Assembly: GCA_963665595.2 (NCBI GenBank)
Contig: CAXXJK010000009.1
Span: 62,001-126,000 of the forward strand
DNA from: G963665595 sp963665595
GTDB taxonomy: Bacteria > Actinomycetota > Coriobacteriia > Coriobacteriales > CADBOM01
Reading direction: 5' to 3'
Length of the DNA: 64,000 nt
Shown: piece after piece, positions 25,861-34,701 of the stretch
Position numbering within the stretch: position 1 is the first letter of the stretch
Layout: each line of letters starts with the position of its first letter
Made by a program: the position numbers and the translations under genes
Notes under the pieces: generated by a model
What the model saw: only the letters and a program-made list of their open reading frames with translations
Told to the model about the DNA's origin: nothing
Databases searched by the model: none

Positions 25861-27509
25861 AAGATAGCTCCCTTATCGGCGCTTGATACCATTTCGCGGT
25901 ATCGTTTAAGATAGCCGCTTACTGGTTTTAAAGACTTGAGAGTGTCCGTTGTCTTACGTTCTTCAAACTCCGCCTCCGTTACGGTTGTGTACAGTAGGTG
26001 TTGTTCGATGTCGATACAAATGGTATCTCCTTCTTGAAGCCATGCAATGGGGCCTCCTTGGCTTGCTTCAGGCGAAACGTGGCCGATAGCGGCACCACGA
26101 GTAGCTCCCGAAAAGCGCCCATCAGTTATGAGTGCGACGTCCTTGTCAAGGCCCATACCTGCTATCGCTGAAGTAGGGGAGAGCATTTCTCTCATTCCTG
26201 GTCCGCCGGAGGGCCCCTCATAGCGAATCACGATTACGTCGCCTTTGCTGATGTCACCACGGTAGATCGCCTCGATAGCGTCCTCTTCACTTTCAAATAT
26301 ACGGGCTGGTCCGCTATGCTGTAGCATTTCAGGTGCTACGGCGCTGCGTTTTACGACAGCCCCGTCTGGCGCTAGATTTCCAAAGAGTATTGCTAGGCCA
26401 CCGGTTTCTGCATAAGGAGCCGATACCGGCCGGATTACTGACTCATCCGCTATACCAACACCAGCAAGATTTTGCTCGACGGACAGCCCGGTAACGGTAA
26501 GCTCATCGATAGCAAGGAGTCCTGCTTGTGCAAGCTCTGACATGACGGCGCTGACACCGCCTGCTCGGTCAAGATCTTGCATATGGTGGGGGCCGGCAGG
26601 GGCAAGATGACAGAGATTTGGCGTACCTGCACTGATCTCGTTTACTTGGTTAAGGCTAAACGGCACTAGGGCCTCATGTGCAATGGCGGCAAGATGTAAA
26701 ACAGAATTGGTTGAACAGCCGAGTGCCATATCTACCGTCAGCGCATTCGCGAGTGCTTTCTCGTTTATGATGTCACGGGGTACGATATTTCTTTTGAGTA
26801 ACTCCATGACCTGGGCACCTGCACGCTTTGCCAAACGAAGACGTGCAGAATATACGGCAGGGATGGTGCCGTTACCGGGAAGTGCCATACCGAGCGCCTC
26901 GCAAAGACAGTTCATGGAGTTTGCGGTAAACATTCCGGAGCAGGAACCACAGGTAGGGCAGGCAGAGTCTTCGCAAGCAGTAAGCTCGTCCGCGCTGTAC
27001 AATCCTGCCATATAGCCACCCACTGCCTCAAAAACACTGTTAAGATCCTTATTATCAAGCGATAGCATAGGGCCACCCGAGATGAAGATCGATGGTAGGT
27101 TCAGTCTGAGCGCGGCCATGAGCATAGCGGGAACGACTTTGTCACAATTAGGTATGAATACCAGTGCATCAAAACCGTGGGCATAGGTCATGCATTCAAT
27201 GCTGTCTGCAATAAGCTCTCGGGACGCGAGAGAGTAGTTCATACCGACATGGCCCATGGCGATGCCGTCGCAGATGCCGATGGTGTTGAATTCAAGAGGG
27301 GTGCCACCCTCGGAGAGAACACCATCTTTTACCGCACGTGCGATGGCGCGTAACCCGATATGTCCGGGAACTACTTCGCTGAAGGTGTTTACAACGCCCA
27401 CAAGCGGTCGTTTTATTTGTTCGTCTGTGAGACCAACCGCCTTGAAGAGTGCACGGTGAGGAGCTCGTTCTGGGCCAGATTTTACCCTATCACTCAGCAC
27501 GTCCATCAT
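25857..27509 (-). CDS. ilvD: Dihydroxy-acid dehydratase
   Basis: Dehydrates the dihydroxy acids of the valine and isoleucine pathways using an iron-sulphur cluster. About 550 residues. Cluster and active-site blocks visible: PNCDKVVPAM, ACPTCGSCSGMFTANSMNCL, LGCSTNSVLH, and GGPGMREML with SGATRGAAIGHV in the C-terminal domain. ATG 27509 (or the adjacent ATG 27506) follows GGAAAGAGG; these starts lie inside the end of ilvC, giving a 20-base overlap. Longer N-terminal versions would start with non-family sequence. Confidence 0.94.
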   Translation of the reverse strand: MMDVLSDRVKSGPERAPHRALFKAVGLTDEQIKRPLVGVVNTFSEVVPGHIGLRAIARAVKDGVLSEGGTPLEFNTIGICDGIAMGHVGMNYSLASRELIADSIECMTYAHGFDALVFIPNCDKVVPAMLMAALRLNLPSIFISGGPMLSLDNKDLNSVFEAVGGYMAGLYSADELTACEDSACPTCGSCSGMFTANSMNCLCEALGMALPGNGTIPAVYSARLRLAKRAGAQVMELLKRNIVPRDIINEKALANALTVDMALGCSTNSVLHLAAIAHEALVPFSLNQVNEISAGTPNLCHLAPAGPHHMQDLDRAGGVSAVMSELAQAGLLAIDELTVTGLSVEQNLAGVGIADESVIRPVSAPYAETGGLAILFGNLAPDGAVVKRSAVAPEMLQHSGPARIFESEEDAIEAIYRGDISKGDVIVIRYEGPSGGPGMREMLSPTSAIAGMGLDKDVALITDGRFSGATRGAAIGHVSPEASQGGPIAWLQEGDTICIDIEQHLLYTTVTEAEFEERKTTDTLKSLKPVSGYLKRYREMVSSADKGAIL

Positions 27510-28497
27510 CCTCTTTCCACAGCATTTTTTTACGCAGTTCATCTCCCACGCGTTCGACCTGATGGCTGCCCGCTATGCGTCTCATAGATTCAAAATGTGG
27601 CCTACCGGCTTGGTTTTCCAGTATCCAGTTTCGCGCAAATGTGCCATCTTGAATCTCGGAGAGAACTTTTTTCATTTCACTTTTTGTTTGATCAGTGATA
27701 ATACGGTCTCCGGTCGTATAGTCACCAAACTCCGCGGTGTCGCTGATGGAATCGCGCATCATTGCAAAACCGTTACCGACAACAAGGTCAATGATAAGTT
27801 TCATTTCATGAACACATTCAAAGTAAGCGCTTTCGGGTTGATAGCCGGCTTCGACGAGGGTTTCAAAACCTGCTTTCATCAAAGCCGTTACGCCACCGCA
27901 GAGCACTGCTTGTTCGCCAAAAAGATCTGTCTCTGTTTCCTCCTTGAAGGTTGTTTCGAGAATTCCCGCTCGAGATCCGCCAATTCCGTCAGCATAGGCT
28001 AACGCTGTGCGTAACGCGTTGCCGGTAAAATCTTGCTCTACGGCTACGAGACAGGGTACGCCTTTTCCTTCAAGATATTGACTGCGAACGGTGTGTCCCG
28101 GTCCTTTTGGCGCGATCATTACGACATCAATATCATGAGGAGGTTTGATCTGACCATAATGGATATTGAATCCATGCGCGAAACAAAGAGTCATGCCTGC
28201 TCTTAGGTGAGGCGCAATGCTTGTCTGATACAAACGCGCTTGTTTTTCATCATTTACCAAAATCATGACGATATCTGACTGGGTTACTGCTTCGTCTGTA
28301 TTCATGACACGAAGGCCGGCAGCCTGCGCTCGTTCTTTTGATGGTGAGCCTTCGTACAGGCCAACAATTACGCGTGCGCCACTTTCGTTTAAGTTATTAG
28401 CGTGAGCATGCCCTTGGCTTCCATACCCGATTATGGCCACGGTCTTGTCTTTCAGTGCTGTCTTGTCGCAGTCTTTTGCGTAGTAGAGTGTTGTCAT
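27490..28497 (-). CDS. ilvC: Ketol-acid reductoisomerase
   Basis: Isomerises and reduces acetolactate or acetohydroxybutyrate with NADPH. 335 residues, the class I short form. The Rossmann loop is IGYGSQGHAHANNL, MIAPKGPGHTVR is the conserved middle block, and the knotted helical domain contains AYADGIGGSRAG, ETFKEETETDLFGEQ with the metal-binding Asp/Glu, and the later E-x3-E region. The protein ends inside the first codons of ilvD. It starts 47 bases after ilvN. Confidence 0.95.
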   Translation of the reverse strand: MTTLYYAKDCDKTALKDKTVAIIGYGSQGHAHANNLNESGARVIVGLYEGSPSKERAQAAGLRVMNTDEAVTQSDIVMILVNDEKQARLYQTSIAPHLRAGMTLCFAHGFNIHYGQIKPPHDIDVVMIAPKGPGHTVRSQYLEGKGVPCLVAVEQDFTGNALRTALAYADGIGGSRAGILETTFKEETETDLFGEQAVLCGGVTALMKAGFETLVEAGYQPESAYFECVHEMKLIIDLVVGNGFAMMRDSISDTAEFGDYTTGDRIITDQTKSEMKKVLSEIQDGTFARNWILENQAGRPHFESMRRIAGSHQVERVGDELRKKMLWKEDDGRAE

Positions 28498-28544
28498 GAT
28501 CTATCCTAACTTTTCAGGGCGAATGTTATCGGAACGTTCAGTGT

Positions 28545-28787
28545 CTAGATGAGCTTTGCCTCCTGTACGTCGTGAAGTTTGTTGAGTTGTTTGACGATCT
28601 GTTCGCGCGTGGCATCATCTCCTGATGAGGTCATGATGATGCGCGAGAATCCGGTATTTTCTGCAAGTGCATTCACATAGAGACTGTCAATGTTGAAGCC
28701 ACGTTTTGAGAAAAGGCCCGCTACGCGTGTGAGAACTCCATAGCGGTTATTTACAATGATGGAGAGGGTAAATCCCTTAACTTCCAT
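28545..28787 (-). CDS. ilvN: Acetolactate synthase small (regulatory) subunit, short form
   Basis: 80 residues forming a single ACT domain: TLSIIVNNRYGVLTRVAGLF, then GFNIDSLYV, the typical N-terminal half of IlvH. The usual C-terminal domain (about 80 more residues) is absent, as in the short IlvN/IlvM forms. It binds valine to inhibit IlvB. AAAGGAGG precedes ATG 28787, and it follows ilvB by 20 bases. Confidence 0.9.
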   Translation of the reverse strand: MEVKGFTLSIIVNNRYGVLTRVAGLFSKRGFNIDSLYVNALAENTGFSRIIMTSSGDDATREQIVKQLNKLHDVQEAKLI

Positions 28788-28807
28788 GTCAGAACCTCCT
28801 TTCTGTG

Positions 28808-30475
28808 CTATTTGATGATAATGTCAGCGAATGTGCCACCAGGTGGAATCATAGGGAAGACCTTTTCATCTCGGTCTATGGGGCAGTCAATGATAAGGGG
28901 ACCTTCAAGCGTCGTCGTTTGTTGCAGTACGTCTCGCAGTTCAGATAAGTTTTCGACTCTGAAGCCTCGCGCGCCGAATGCTTCAGCGAGCAAAACATAA
29001 TTGGTGGCACGATCAAGAGTCGTATTTGAATATCGTTGGTCAAAAAAGATATCCTGCCATTGTCTGACCATACCCAACACACGGTTATTGAATACCACAA
29101 CAGTGATGGGCAAGTTATGCATAACAGCTGTGGCGATCTCATTCATATTCATATGGAAACTGCCGTCACCGGTCATGAGAAAGCACCGTTGTTTTCCGCC
29201 TCTGGCTACCGCTCCACCGATAGCTGCTCCCAAACCAAAGCCCATCGTCCCTAATCCTCCAGAAGTGAGAAACGTGCGCGGCGCTGAGAAGCCATAGTAC
29301 TGGGCGGTCCACATCTGATGTTGCCCTACGTCAGTGGCAACGATCGTGTCATCATCAGCAAACTGTCGTATGGTTTCCAAAATCTTGCGTGGGGTAAAGG
29401 CTTCATCTTCTGAACAATAACCTTTCTCCCCTTCGTGCTTATAGGTATCGATCAATCTGCTCCAGTCGCTGTGGCTCTGTTTTTCTATAAGGGGTAAAAG
29501 GGATTGAAGTACTTCATCGGTGTCGCCGAGGAGTCCTATTGAATTCTGCAGATTCTTATCAATTTCTGAGGCATCGATATCGATATGTATGATGTGGTTA
29601 TGATTTTGGTATTCGTGTTTGTTGCCTGTCGCTCGATCGCTAAAACGAACACCGATGCCGATTATTAGATCAGCCTCACAATTCATTCGCGAAGCAGCGT
29701 AGGTTCCATGCATGCCCGTCATTCCAAGACTGCGAGGGTTGCGATAGTCAAGGGCTGAAAGTCCCATCATGCTAAGGCCGACCGGCGCGTCTATTTTTTC
29801 AGCGAGCGCAAGCAGACTCTCGTAGGCTCCGGAGGAGACAACTCCTCCTCCCGCATAAATATAGGGTCGTTTGCTTGTATTGATAAGTTCTGCTGCACAC
29901 TCAAGAGAGAATTGCGCGGGATACTCAGGGAGTTTAATAGGCCAGGGTGCTCCGCCGTGAAATTCGCATTCGGCTATCTGGATATCCTTGGGTACATCGA
30001 TGAGAACAGGGCCTGGGCGGCCTGACCGTGCAAGCTGAAATGCCTCACACATGATACCTTCCAGCTCTTCAACGTTTTTTACGATGTAGTTATGTTTAGT
30101 GATGGGCATGGTGATGCCCGCGATATCTGCTTCCTGAAAGCCGTCTGTGCCAATAAGCGAGGACGCGACGTTTCCCGTTATAGCAACTAAAGGAGTTGAA
30201 TCGAGATAGGCGGTCGCTATACCGGTAACTAAGTTGGTGGCTCCAGGGCCCGAAGTGGCGATCACGACTCCTGTTCGTCCGGTAGCTCGCGCATATCCGT
30301 CGGCTGCGTGGGCTGCGTGTTGCTCGTGGCAGGTAAGGTAATGATGAAGTACGTCGCGATGACGATCAATCTCATCATACAGCGGTAGTACGGAGCCGCC
30401 GGGAAACCCAAAAATATCAGTAACACCTTGACCGATGAGAGTTTTTACGATGATGGCAGCTCCGTTTATGTTCAT
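28808..30475 (-). CDS. ilvB: Acetolactate synthase large (catalytic) subunit
   Basis: A thiamine-diphosphate enzyme making acetolactate and acetohydroxybutyrate, the first shared step of branched-chain synthesis. 555 residues. The catalytic glutamate is in CHEQHAAHAADGYARATG; the central FAD region follows; the ThDP motif is GDGSFHMNMNEIATA with VVFNNRVLGMVRQWQ. AAGGAGTGAAATC precedes ATG 30475. First structural gene of the operon; a leader peptide and terminator lie in the 207 bases before it. Confidence 0.95.
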   Translation of the reverse strand: MNINGAAIIVKTLIGQGVTDIFGFPGGSVLPLYDEIDRHRDVLHHYLTCHEQHAAHAADGYARATGRTGVVIATSGPGATNLVTGIATAYLDSTPLVAITGNVASSLIGTDGFQEADIAGITMPITKHNYIVKNVEELEGIMCEAFQLARSGRPGPVLIDVPKDIQIAECEFHGGAPWPIKLPEYPAQFSLECAAELINTSKRPYIYAGGGVVSSGAYESLLALAEKIDAPVGLSMMGLSALDYRNPRSLGMTGMHGTYAASRMNCEADLIIGIGVRFSDRATGNKHEYQNHNHIIHIDIDASEIDKNLQNSIGLLGDTDEVLQSLLPLIEKQSHSDWSRLIDTYKHEGEKGYCSEDEAFTPRKILETIRQFADDDTIVATDVGQHQMWTAQYYGFSAPRTFLTSGGLGTMGFGLGAAIGGAVARGGKQRCFLMTGDGSFHMNMNEIATAVMHNLPITVVVFNNRVLGMVRQWQDIFFDQRYSNTTLDRATNYVLLAEAFGARGFRVENLSELRDVLQQTTTLEGPLIIDCPIDRDEKVFPMIPPGGTFADIIIK

Positions 30476-30511
30476 GATTTCACTCCTTATTCTTAAAACG
30501 TTTAAATGGGA

Positions 30512-30545
30512 TAAAAAAAGTCCGACAGCTTTTTGCTGCCGGACT
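30512..30545 (-). terminator. Attenuator terminator of the ilv operon
   Basis: On the minus strand, arms AGTCCGGCAGC (30545-30535) and GCTGTCGGACT (30529-30519) form an 11-pair stem (one G-T), followed by seven T. It sits between the leader peptide stop and ilvB. TGCTGCC in the leader (30602-30596) is complementary to GGCAGCA in the first arm, so an alternative antiterminator pairing is available. Confidence 0.85.
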
Positions 30546-30574
30546 CTGTGTCCTTTGTTTGGATTGAGATTTAC

Positions 30575-30682
30575 TCAGCGAGAGACTCTCCATTTGGCAG
30601 CAAGTCGAAAACCATCGATGTCTACTACGACACCAACGGTGGTAATAATTACGACGATAATCGATGTTAGGATGCCAAACAT
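30575..30682 (-). CDS. ilvL: ilv operon leader peptide
   Basis: A 35-codon reading frame with a good ribosome site, AGAGAGG, 7-8 bases before ATG 30682. Residues 4-22 hold 13 Ile, Leu or Val out of 19 (ILTSIIVVIITTVGVVVDI), exactly the amino acids made by the operon; the peptide ends KWRVSR. It is followed by a terminator hairpin and then ilvB. This is the arrangement of classical ribosome-mediated attenuation: scarce charged Ile/Val/Leu tRNA stalls the ribosome and prevents the terminator forming. The peptide is named by role, not by similarity. Confidence 0.85.
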   Translation of the reverse strand: MFGILTSIIVVIITTVGVVVDIDGFRLAAKWRVSR

Positions 30683-30803
30683 GTAAATACCTCTCTTTTG
30701 AGTTCGCACTAGGAAATCATATTACGAGAAGGAAGTCAACGATATTTAGTAGTTTTTGCACAAGAAACCGTGCAGAAGGCTTAAAATACCCGAATTTGTA
30801 CCT

Positions 30804-31301
30804 CTAGACATCAGCTATGCTCAGCAAAGAGATAACGTGGTCGATGAAGTTTAGCGCACCCTCCTCGATCTGTTTTGTAAGTTTTTCGGGACAATCAAAG
30901 TCCGGATGCTCAATTAATATTGACTCGATAATCGAATCTATTCCGGGCGCAATAGGAGAAAGCGTATAGGCTCCCAGCGGGAGATCCTTAAGGGAATTAT
31001 GGTAAACAGCCTGAAGATTCTTATTATTGGCACTGAGCCAGATATCAAATCGACAATCCTCATGCAGATACACGAGAGCAATCTTTAGTTTCTTGTCTCT
31101 AAGCAATGAAGGTGTAAATGCAAAGTATGTCATATCCATATAACCAAAATATAATGCGCTGATGAGGTAGTCAGTATGCGTTGCTGCAAGATACGCGCGC
31201 AGGCTAGACATGAATGACATAATCCCCTGATACGCTCTTTGGATTTCTCCTTTTTGGAGCTGCATAGTATATTCTTTAACATAATCATTTAAGGGGCTCA
31301 T
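30804..31301 (-). CDS. Conserved-looking hypothetical protein
   Basis: 165 residues, mostly helical, with aromatic-rich central segments (YFGYMDMTYFAF). I do not recognise a catalytic motif, metal site or membrane helix. It follows the DUF3795-type gene with 4 bases between them, so the two are translated from one message. The segment KLKIALVYLHEDCRFDIWLSA reads like a beta strand that is part of a compact alpha/beta domain. Function is unknown; the pairing with a cysteine-rich protein and a WYL regulator nearby suggests a small acquired module. Confidence 0.7.
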   Translation of the reverse strand: MSPLNDYVKEYTMQLQKGEIQRAYQGIMSFMSSLRAYLAATHTDYLISALYFGYMDMTYFAFTPSLLRDKKLKIALVYLHEDCRFDIWLSANNKNLQAVYHNSLKDLPLGAYTLSPIAPGIDSIIESILIEHPDFDCPEKLTKQIEEGALNFIDHVISLLSIADV

Positions 31302-31305
31302 TGCT

Positions 31306-31749
31306 CTATTCCTCCCAACGATAGGTTCTATTATGTTTTAATAGTTCGAGGTCACAGTTGAGGCACAGCCCGTTGTGGCAGCATATCTCATTGTTGCAAC
31401 GAGGACAACGCCATACCTCTTCTTCTTTTTTCAAAAATTCTGCCATACCGATTGTCTTGATGAATTCAAGATTTTCAATCATGCTGAGATGATAGTTTGT
31501 TCTATAGCGTTTATCGAGCGACCTGAGGCGCTTGCATGGAAATTGTTCACACTCATAGCAAAAATCAACAGTTCCTGTTCCTAGTTTTACACACTGGTTT
31601 TGCATATGAAGACAATGATTGCCTCTTGGTCGACAACCGGGGCAGTATTTCCTATTAAACCCTTTGTTGTTCAGGTCATATTTCATTGCTAGATAGTGTA
31701 TACATAAGCTGCAGTTCATCCCGCATGGTGCTATCAGTTCTTCGTTCAT
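31306..31749 (-). CDS. DUF3795-type cysteine-rich protein
   Basis: 147 residues with many paired cysteines. The opening APCGMNCSLCIHY and the following CPGCRP fit the DUF3795 zinc or iron-sulphur binding family; a second set (CRCN-like CPRCNNEICC and CLNCDLE) at the end forms another zinc ribbon. Function is unknown; members often stand beside GNAT or small-molecule enzymes. The start is ATG 31749 with AGGTG five bases upstream; a longer version from 31782 lacks a ribosome site. Confidence 0.75.
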   Translation of the reverse strand: MNEELIAPCGMNCSLCIHYLAMKYDLNNKGFNRKYCPGCRPRGNHCLHMQNQCVKLGTGTVDFCYECEQFPCKRLRSLDKRYRTNYHLSMIENLEFIKTIGMAEFLKKEEEVWRCPRCNNEICCHNGLCLNCDLELLKHNRTYRWEE

Positions 31750-31845
31750 GGGACACCTCGCAGTACCGTTGATTTGTTGCACGCTACATCATGTTTGGAC
31801 AATCATTTCATCGTCCAATCCTCTGTGGTTTGAACTACAATAATT

Positions 31846-32355
31846 TTATGCTTGAAGGATACGATGAAGCAACAAGTCATCTAAATTGATGATTTTGCTC
31901 CCTTTACTTTCATAATACTGTAGCATTTCTTCAATTTTATTTTTATCATAGCTGGTAATGCAGTCTGATAAGACGCTCACGCCATAATCTGCTTTGCGTA
32001 AGTTGTAGCAGGTTGATTTAACGCAGGCGACAGCGTCTGCTCCTGCTATGAAGAAATCGCATATCTCGTTTTTATTAATAAAGTCGGTAAATTCCTTACA
32101 ACTTAATGCATTTCCTTTGTATTTTACAAAAATATTTTTTGATACTATTTTCAAGTCTGTGGCTAATTCAGACCCGTAGGTATTGGGCTTGAAGGTTCTC
32201 GTTCCTGCCGATAAGTTTTCGTGCCTTATATAGATAACGGGGATGTTATTATTAACCGCCCAATCAATAGCTTTATTGATATTGCCAATAATATCTTTGT
32301 AATTTTTTGTTATGTCATTTTGAATATCAATTACTACTAATGCTTTTTTCTCCAT
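31846..32355 (-). CDS. Isochorismatase-like cysteine hydrolase
   Basis: 169 residues. The catalytic triad of the superfamily can be placed at Asp10 (VVIDIQND), a lysine at 78-80 (FVKYKGNAL), and Cys111 (GADAVACVKST). The family includes nicotinamidases, isochorismatases and N-carbamoyl hydrolases; the substrate is not evident. The gene is noticeably A/T-rich with Lys/Asn/Ile-heavy content compared with its neighbours, a hint of transfer from a low-GC donor. It is divergent from a WYL regulator 112 bases away. Confidence 0.85.
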   Translation of the reverse strand: MEKKALVVIDIQNDITKNYKDIIGNINKAIDWAVNNNIPVIYIRHENLSAGTRTFKPNTYGSELATDLKIVSKNIFVKYKGNALSCKEFTDFINKNEICDFFIAGADAVACVKSTCYNLRKADYGVSVLSDCITSYDKNKIEEMLQYYESKGSKIINLDDLLLHRILQA

Positions 32356-32402
32356 AGTGTTTCTTCCTAATAGTTAGAGTGATTTATTTATTCTACCTTG
32401 CG

Positions 32403-32435
32403 ATTGTTGACAACATTATGGCAACAATCTATAAC
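32403..32435 (+). promoter_or_regulatory. Promoter with overlapping inverted repeat for the WYL regulator
   Basis: TTGACA at 32407-32412 and TATAAC at 32430-32435 are exactly 17 bases apart, one of the best promoters in the window. ATTGTTG (32403-32409) and CAACAAT (32422-32428) form a perfect seven-base inverted repeat over the -35 and spacer, a plausible operator for autoregulation. Confidence 0.7.
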
Positions 32436-32467
32436 AATAACAAAAAATTTTGAAAGGAGGTTATCGC

Positions 32468-33403
32468 ATGAAAGTCGATAGGCTGGTAAGCATTATTATG
32501 ATACTCCTTGATAAAAAGCGTATAGGCGCGCAAGAACTAGCGGACATATTTGAAGTTTCGCCCCGCACCATCTATCGTGATGTAGACACTATCAACAGGG
32601 CGGGTATTCCTGTCCGTTCAATACCGGGAGTGGGCGGCGGTTTTGAAATCATGCAGAAATACAAGATCGACAAGAAGGTTTTTTCGACTGCTGATCTCTC
32701 TGCTATCTTGATGGGGCTTTCGAGTCTTTCCAATATGATACAGGGCGATGAACTAGTAAACGCCCTTGCAAAAGTCAAAAGCTTTATTCCTGCCGACAAA
32801 GCAAAAGATATTGAATTAAAGACGAATCAAATATATATAGATTTAAGTCCGTGGACGGGCAGCGGAGCTATACAGCCATATTTGGAAATCATTACCACGG
32901 CACTACGTGAAAGCAGGCTACTTTCGTTTGAATATATAGATCGTTATGGTAATAGAGAGCTACGAACAGCTGAGCCGTATCAGCTCGTATTAAAAAGTAA
33001 CCGTTGGTATTGGCAAGGTTATTGCTACAAAAGAAATGATTTTCGCTTGTTCAAAATATCACGCATGTCTAAATTACAAATACAAGAAGAATGTTTTACG
33101 CCGCGAGATTATCAAAAACCGCGGTTGGATTTTGCTGATACTATGGTATCTATGCAAACGGAAATCAAAATCCGTATTCACAAATCTGTTCTAGAGCGAG
33201 TGCTCGATTATTGTACATATGAGCACATTTTGCCGGATGGTGATGACTACTACGTGGTCAACTTTCCTTTCATAGAAAACGACTACTATTATAATATTCT
33301 TTTAAGTTTTGGGGATGCGTGCGAGTGCCTAGAGCCATTGCGTGCTCGCACGGAAATGAAACGTAGGATACATGACGTGGCCACTATATATGAAAGCCAG
33401 TAA
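32468..33403 (+). CDS. WYL-domain transcriptional regulator (YafY/DeoR-like HTH)
   Basis: 311 residues. The N-terminal helix-turn-helix is LVSIIMILLDKKRIGAQELAD followed by FEVSPRTIYRDVDTI, the standard HTH_11 of this family. The middle is a WYL domain (SFEYIDRYGNREL, then the KSNRWYWQGYCY stretch) that binds small ligands or nucleic acid, and the rest is the WCX domain. The start is ATG 32468 after AAAGGAGG; a TTG at 32450 lies upstream of that site. Divergent from the isochorismatase-like gene, which is a likely target. Confidence 0.88.
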   Translation: MKVDRLVSIIMILLDKKRIGAQELADIFEVSPRTIYRDVDTINRAGIPVRSIPGVGGGFEIMQKYKIDKKVFSTADLSAILMGLSSLSNMIQGDELVNALAKVKSFIPADKAKDIELKTNQIYIDLSPWTGSGAIQPYLEIITTALRESRLLSFEYIDRYGNRELRTAEPYQLVLKSNRWYWQGYCYKRNDFRLFKISRMSKLQIQEECFTPRDYQKPRLDFADTMVSMQTEIKIRIHKSVLERVLDYCTYEHILPDGDDYYVVNFPFIENDYYYNILLSFGDACECLEPLRARTEMKRRIHDVATIYESQ

Positions 33404-33531
33404 TAGGAAATTTTGGATTATTCTCTCGACTAATTGTCGCGCAGAAGAACAATGTCCGAATTTCCTCTTTTAGGTTCACGCATATTCTGGTTATGTCAAC
33501 AAATCCTTTATTTACGGCCCCCTTAGTGCAT

Positions 33532-34689
33532 CTAGGTTCTTGCTCGTGATAACAGTACTATGCATTCAATGTGAGGCGTATGGGGGAACATATCTACGGG
33601 TTGTATATCGGTAATGCGATAACCATGTTCTATAAGAATATCTACATCACGTTTTTGCGTTTCTGAGTTGCATGAGATGTAACAGATCCGTGTTGGGGAA
33701 AGCGTTATAACGCTTGTCAGAAAACGCTCATCAGCGCCACTTCTTGGCGGATCCATCATTAGTATGTCAACAGGTGAGGTGGCCGCTCTTTCCTTTAAAA
33801 ACGTGCCGGCATCAGCAGCAAAGAACTCTGCATTCTCAATATGATTATGTCGGGCATTTGCTTTTGCATCACGCACCGCTTCAGCGTTTTCTTCAACACC
33901 GATGACGCGTGCTACTTGTGGTGCGGCTATGAGGCCGATGGTACCAATGCCGCAATACGCATCAAGAAGTGTCTCTTTGCCTGTTGGTCGTATCATTTCG
34001 ATTGCGGCGGTGTAAAGTTTTTCGGCTTGAGATGGATTGACTTGGAAAAAGGATCGAGAGGATATGCGAAATCGGCATCCGCAGAGCTCATCGATGATGA
34101 AACCTGGTCCGTAGAGGGTAGTCTCGTATTCTCCTAATATGACATTTGTTCTGCGCAGATTAACATTTTGAATTATGGTTGTTATCTCTGGATGACGCTT
34201 GCGTAGTGTCTCAATGAAGCGTTTTTTCCCAGGAAACTCTTTGCTGTTTGTTACGAGAGTTAGCATGATCTCATAGGTGTTGTGACCGCTTCGAACTTGA
34301 GCATGACGCAAAAATCCTTTGGCGGTATCCTCTTGGTAGGGGGTGATGCGTAGCATGGGCATCAACTCACGCACGGTTTTCAGCAGAGCTTGAGATGCCT
34401 GATTTTCTATGAGGCAGTCATCAGTGGGGATCAAACGGTGGGTACCTTGGGCATACATGCCGGTGAGAATACGCCCTTTCGGCCCGGGCGCAAAAGGCGT
34501 TATTACCTTATTGCGATAGTGCAGGGGCAGATCCATGCCGATGATTGGTTTAATGATGTCATCGCTCTCTGCAAATAATTCGGCAATTTGCTGCTGCTTG
34601 CGCTTTAGCTGGAGAGGATAGGGAACATTAAGCAGTTGACAGCCGCCACAGCGTTTATCGACGGAGCAGGTTAAGGTGCGATATCCCAT
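33532..34689 (-). CDS. RlmD/TrmA-family 23S rRNA or tRNA (uracil-5-)-methyltransferase, no TRAM domain
   Basis: 385 residues. The N-terminal iron-sulphur cysteines are CSVDKRCGGCQLLNVPY plus a later one in DDCLIENQ. The SAM motif is LLDAYCGIGTIGLIA, the catalytic block DPPRSGADERF, and the nucleophilic cysteine is in YISCNSETQKRD. These enzymes methylate U747/U1939 of 23S rRNA or U54 of tRNA; which one cannot be told. It lacks the TRAM domain carried by its paralogue at 36074. Followed 12 bases upstream by a GNAT gene in the same orientation. Confidence 0.9.
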   Translation of the reverse strand: MGYRTLTCSVDKRCGGCQLLNVPYPLQLKRKQQQIAELFAESDDIIKPIIGMDLPLHYRNKVITPFAPGPKGRILTGMYAQGTHRLIPTDDCLIENQASQALLKTVRELMPMLRITPYQEDTAKGFLRHAQVRSGHNTYEIMLTLVTNSKEFPGKKRFIETLRKRHPEITTIIQNVNLRRTNVILGEYETTLYGPGFIIDELCGCRFRISSRSFFQVNPSQAEKLYTAAIEMIRPTGKETLLDAYCGIGTIGLIAAPQVARVIGVEENAEAVRDAKANARHNHIENAEFFAADAGTFLKERAATSPVDILMMDPPRSGADERFLTSVITLSPTRICYISCNSETQKRDVDILIEHGYRITDIQPVDMFPHTPHIECIVLLSRART

Positions 34690-34701
34690 AGTGGCACTAC
34701 C

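Noticed and set aside
30435..30686. 83-codon plus-strand frame upstream of the hypothetical-gene block
   Set aside because: It is antisense to the ilv leader peptide, attenuator and start of ilvB, which explain the sequence better.
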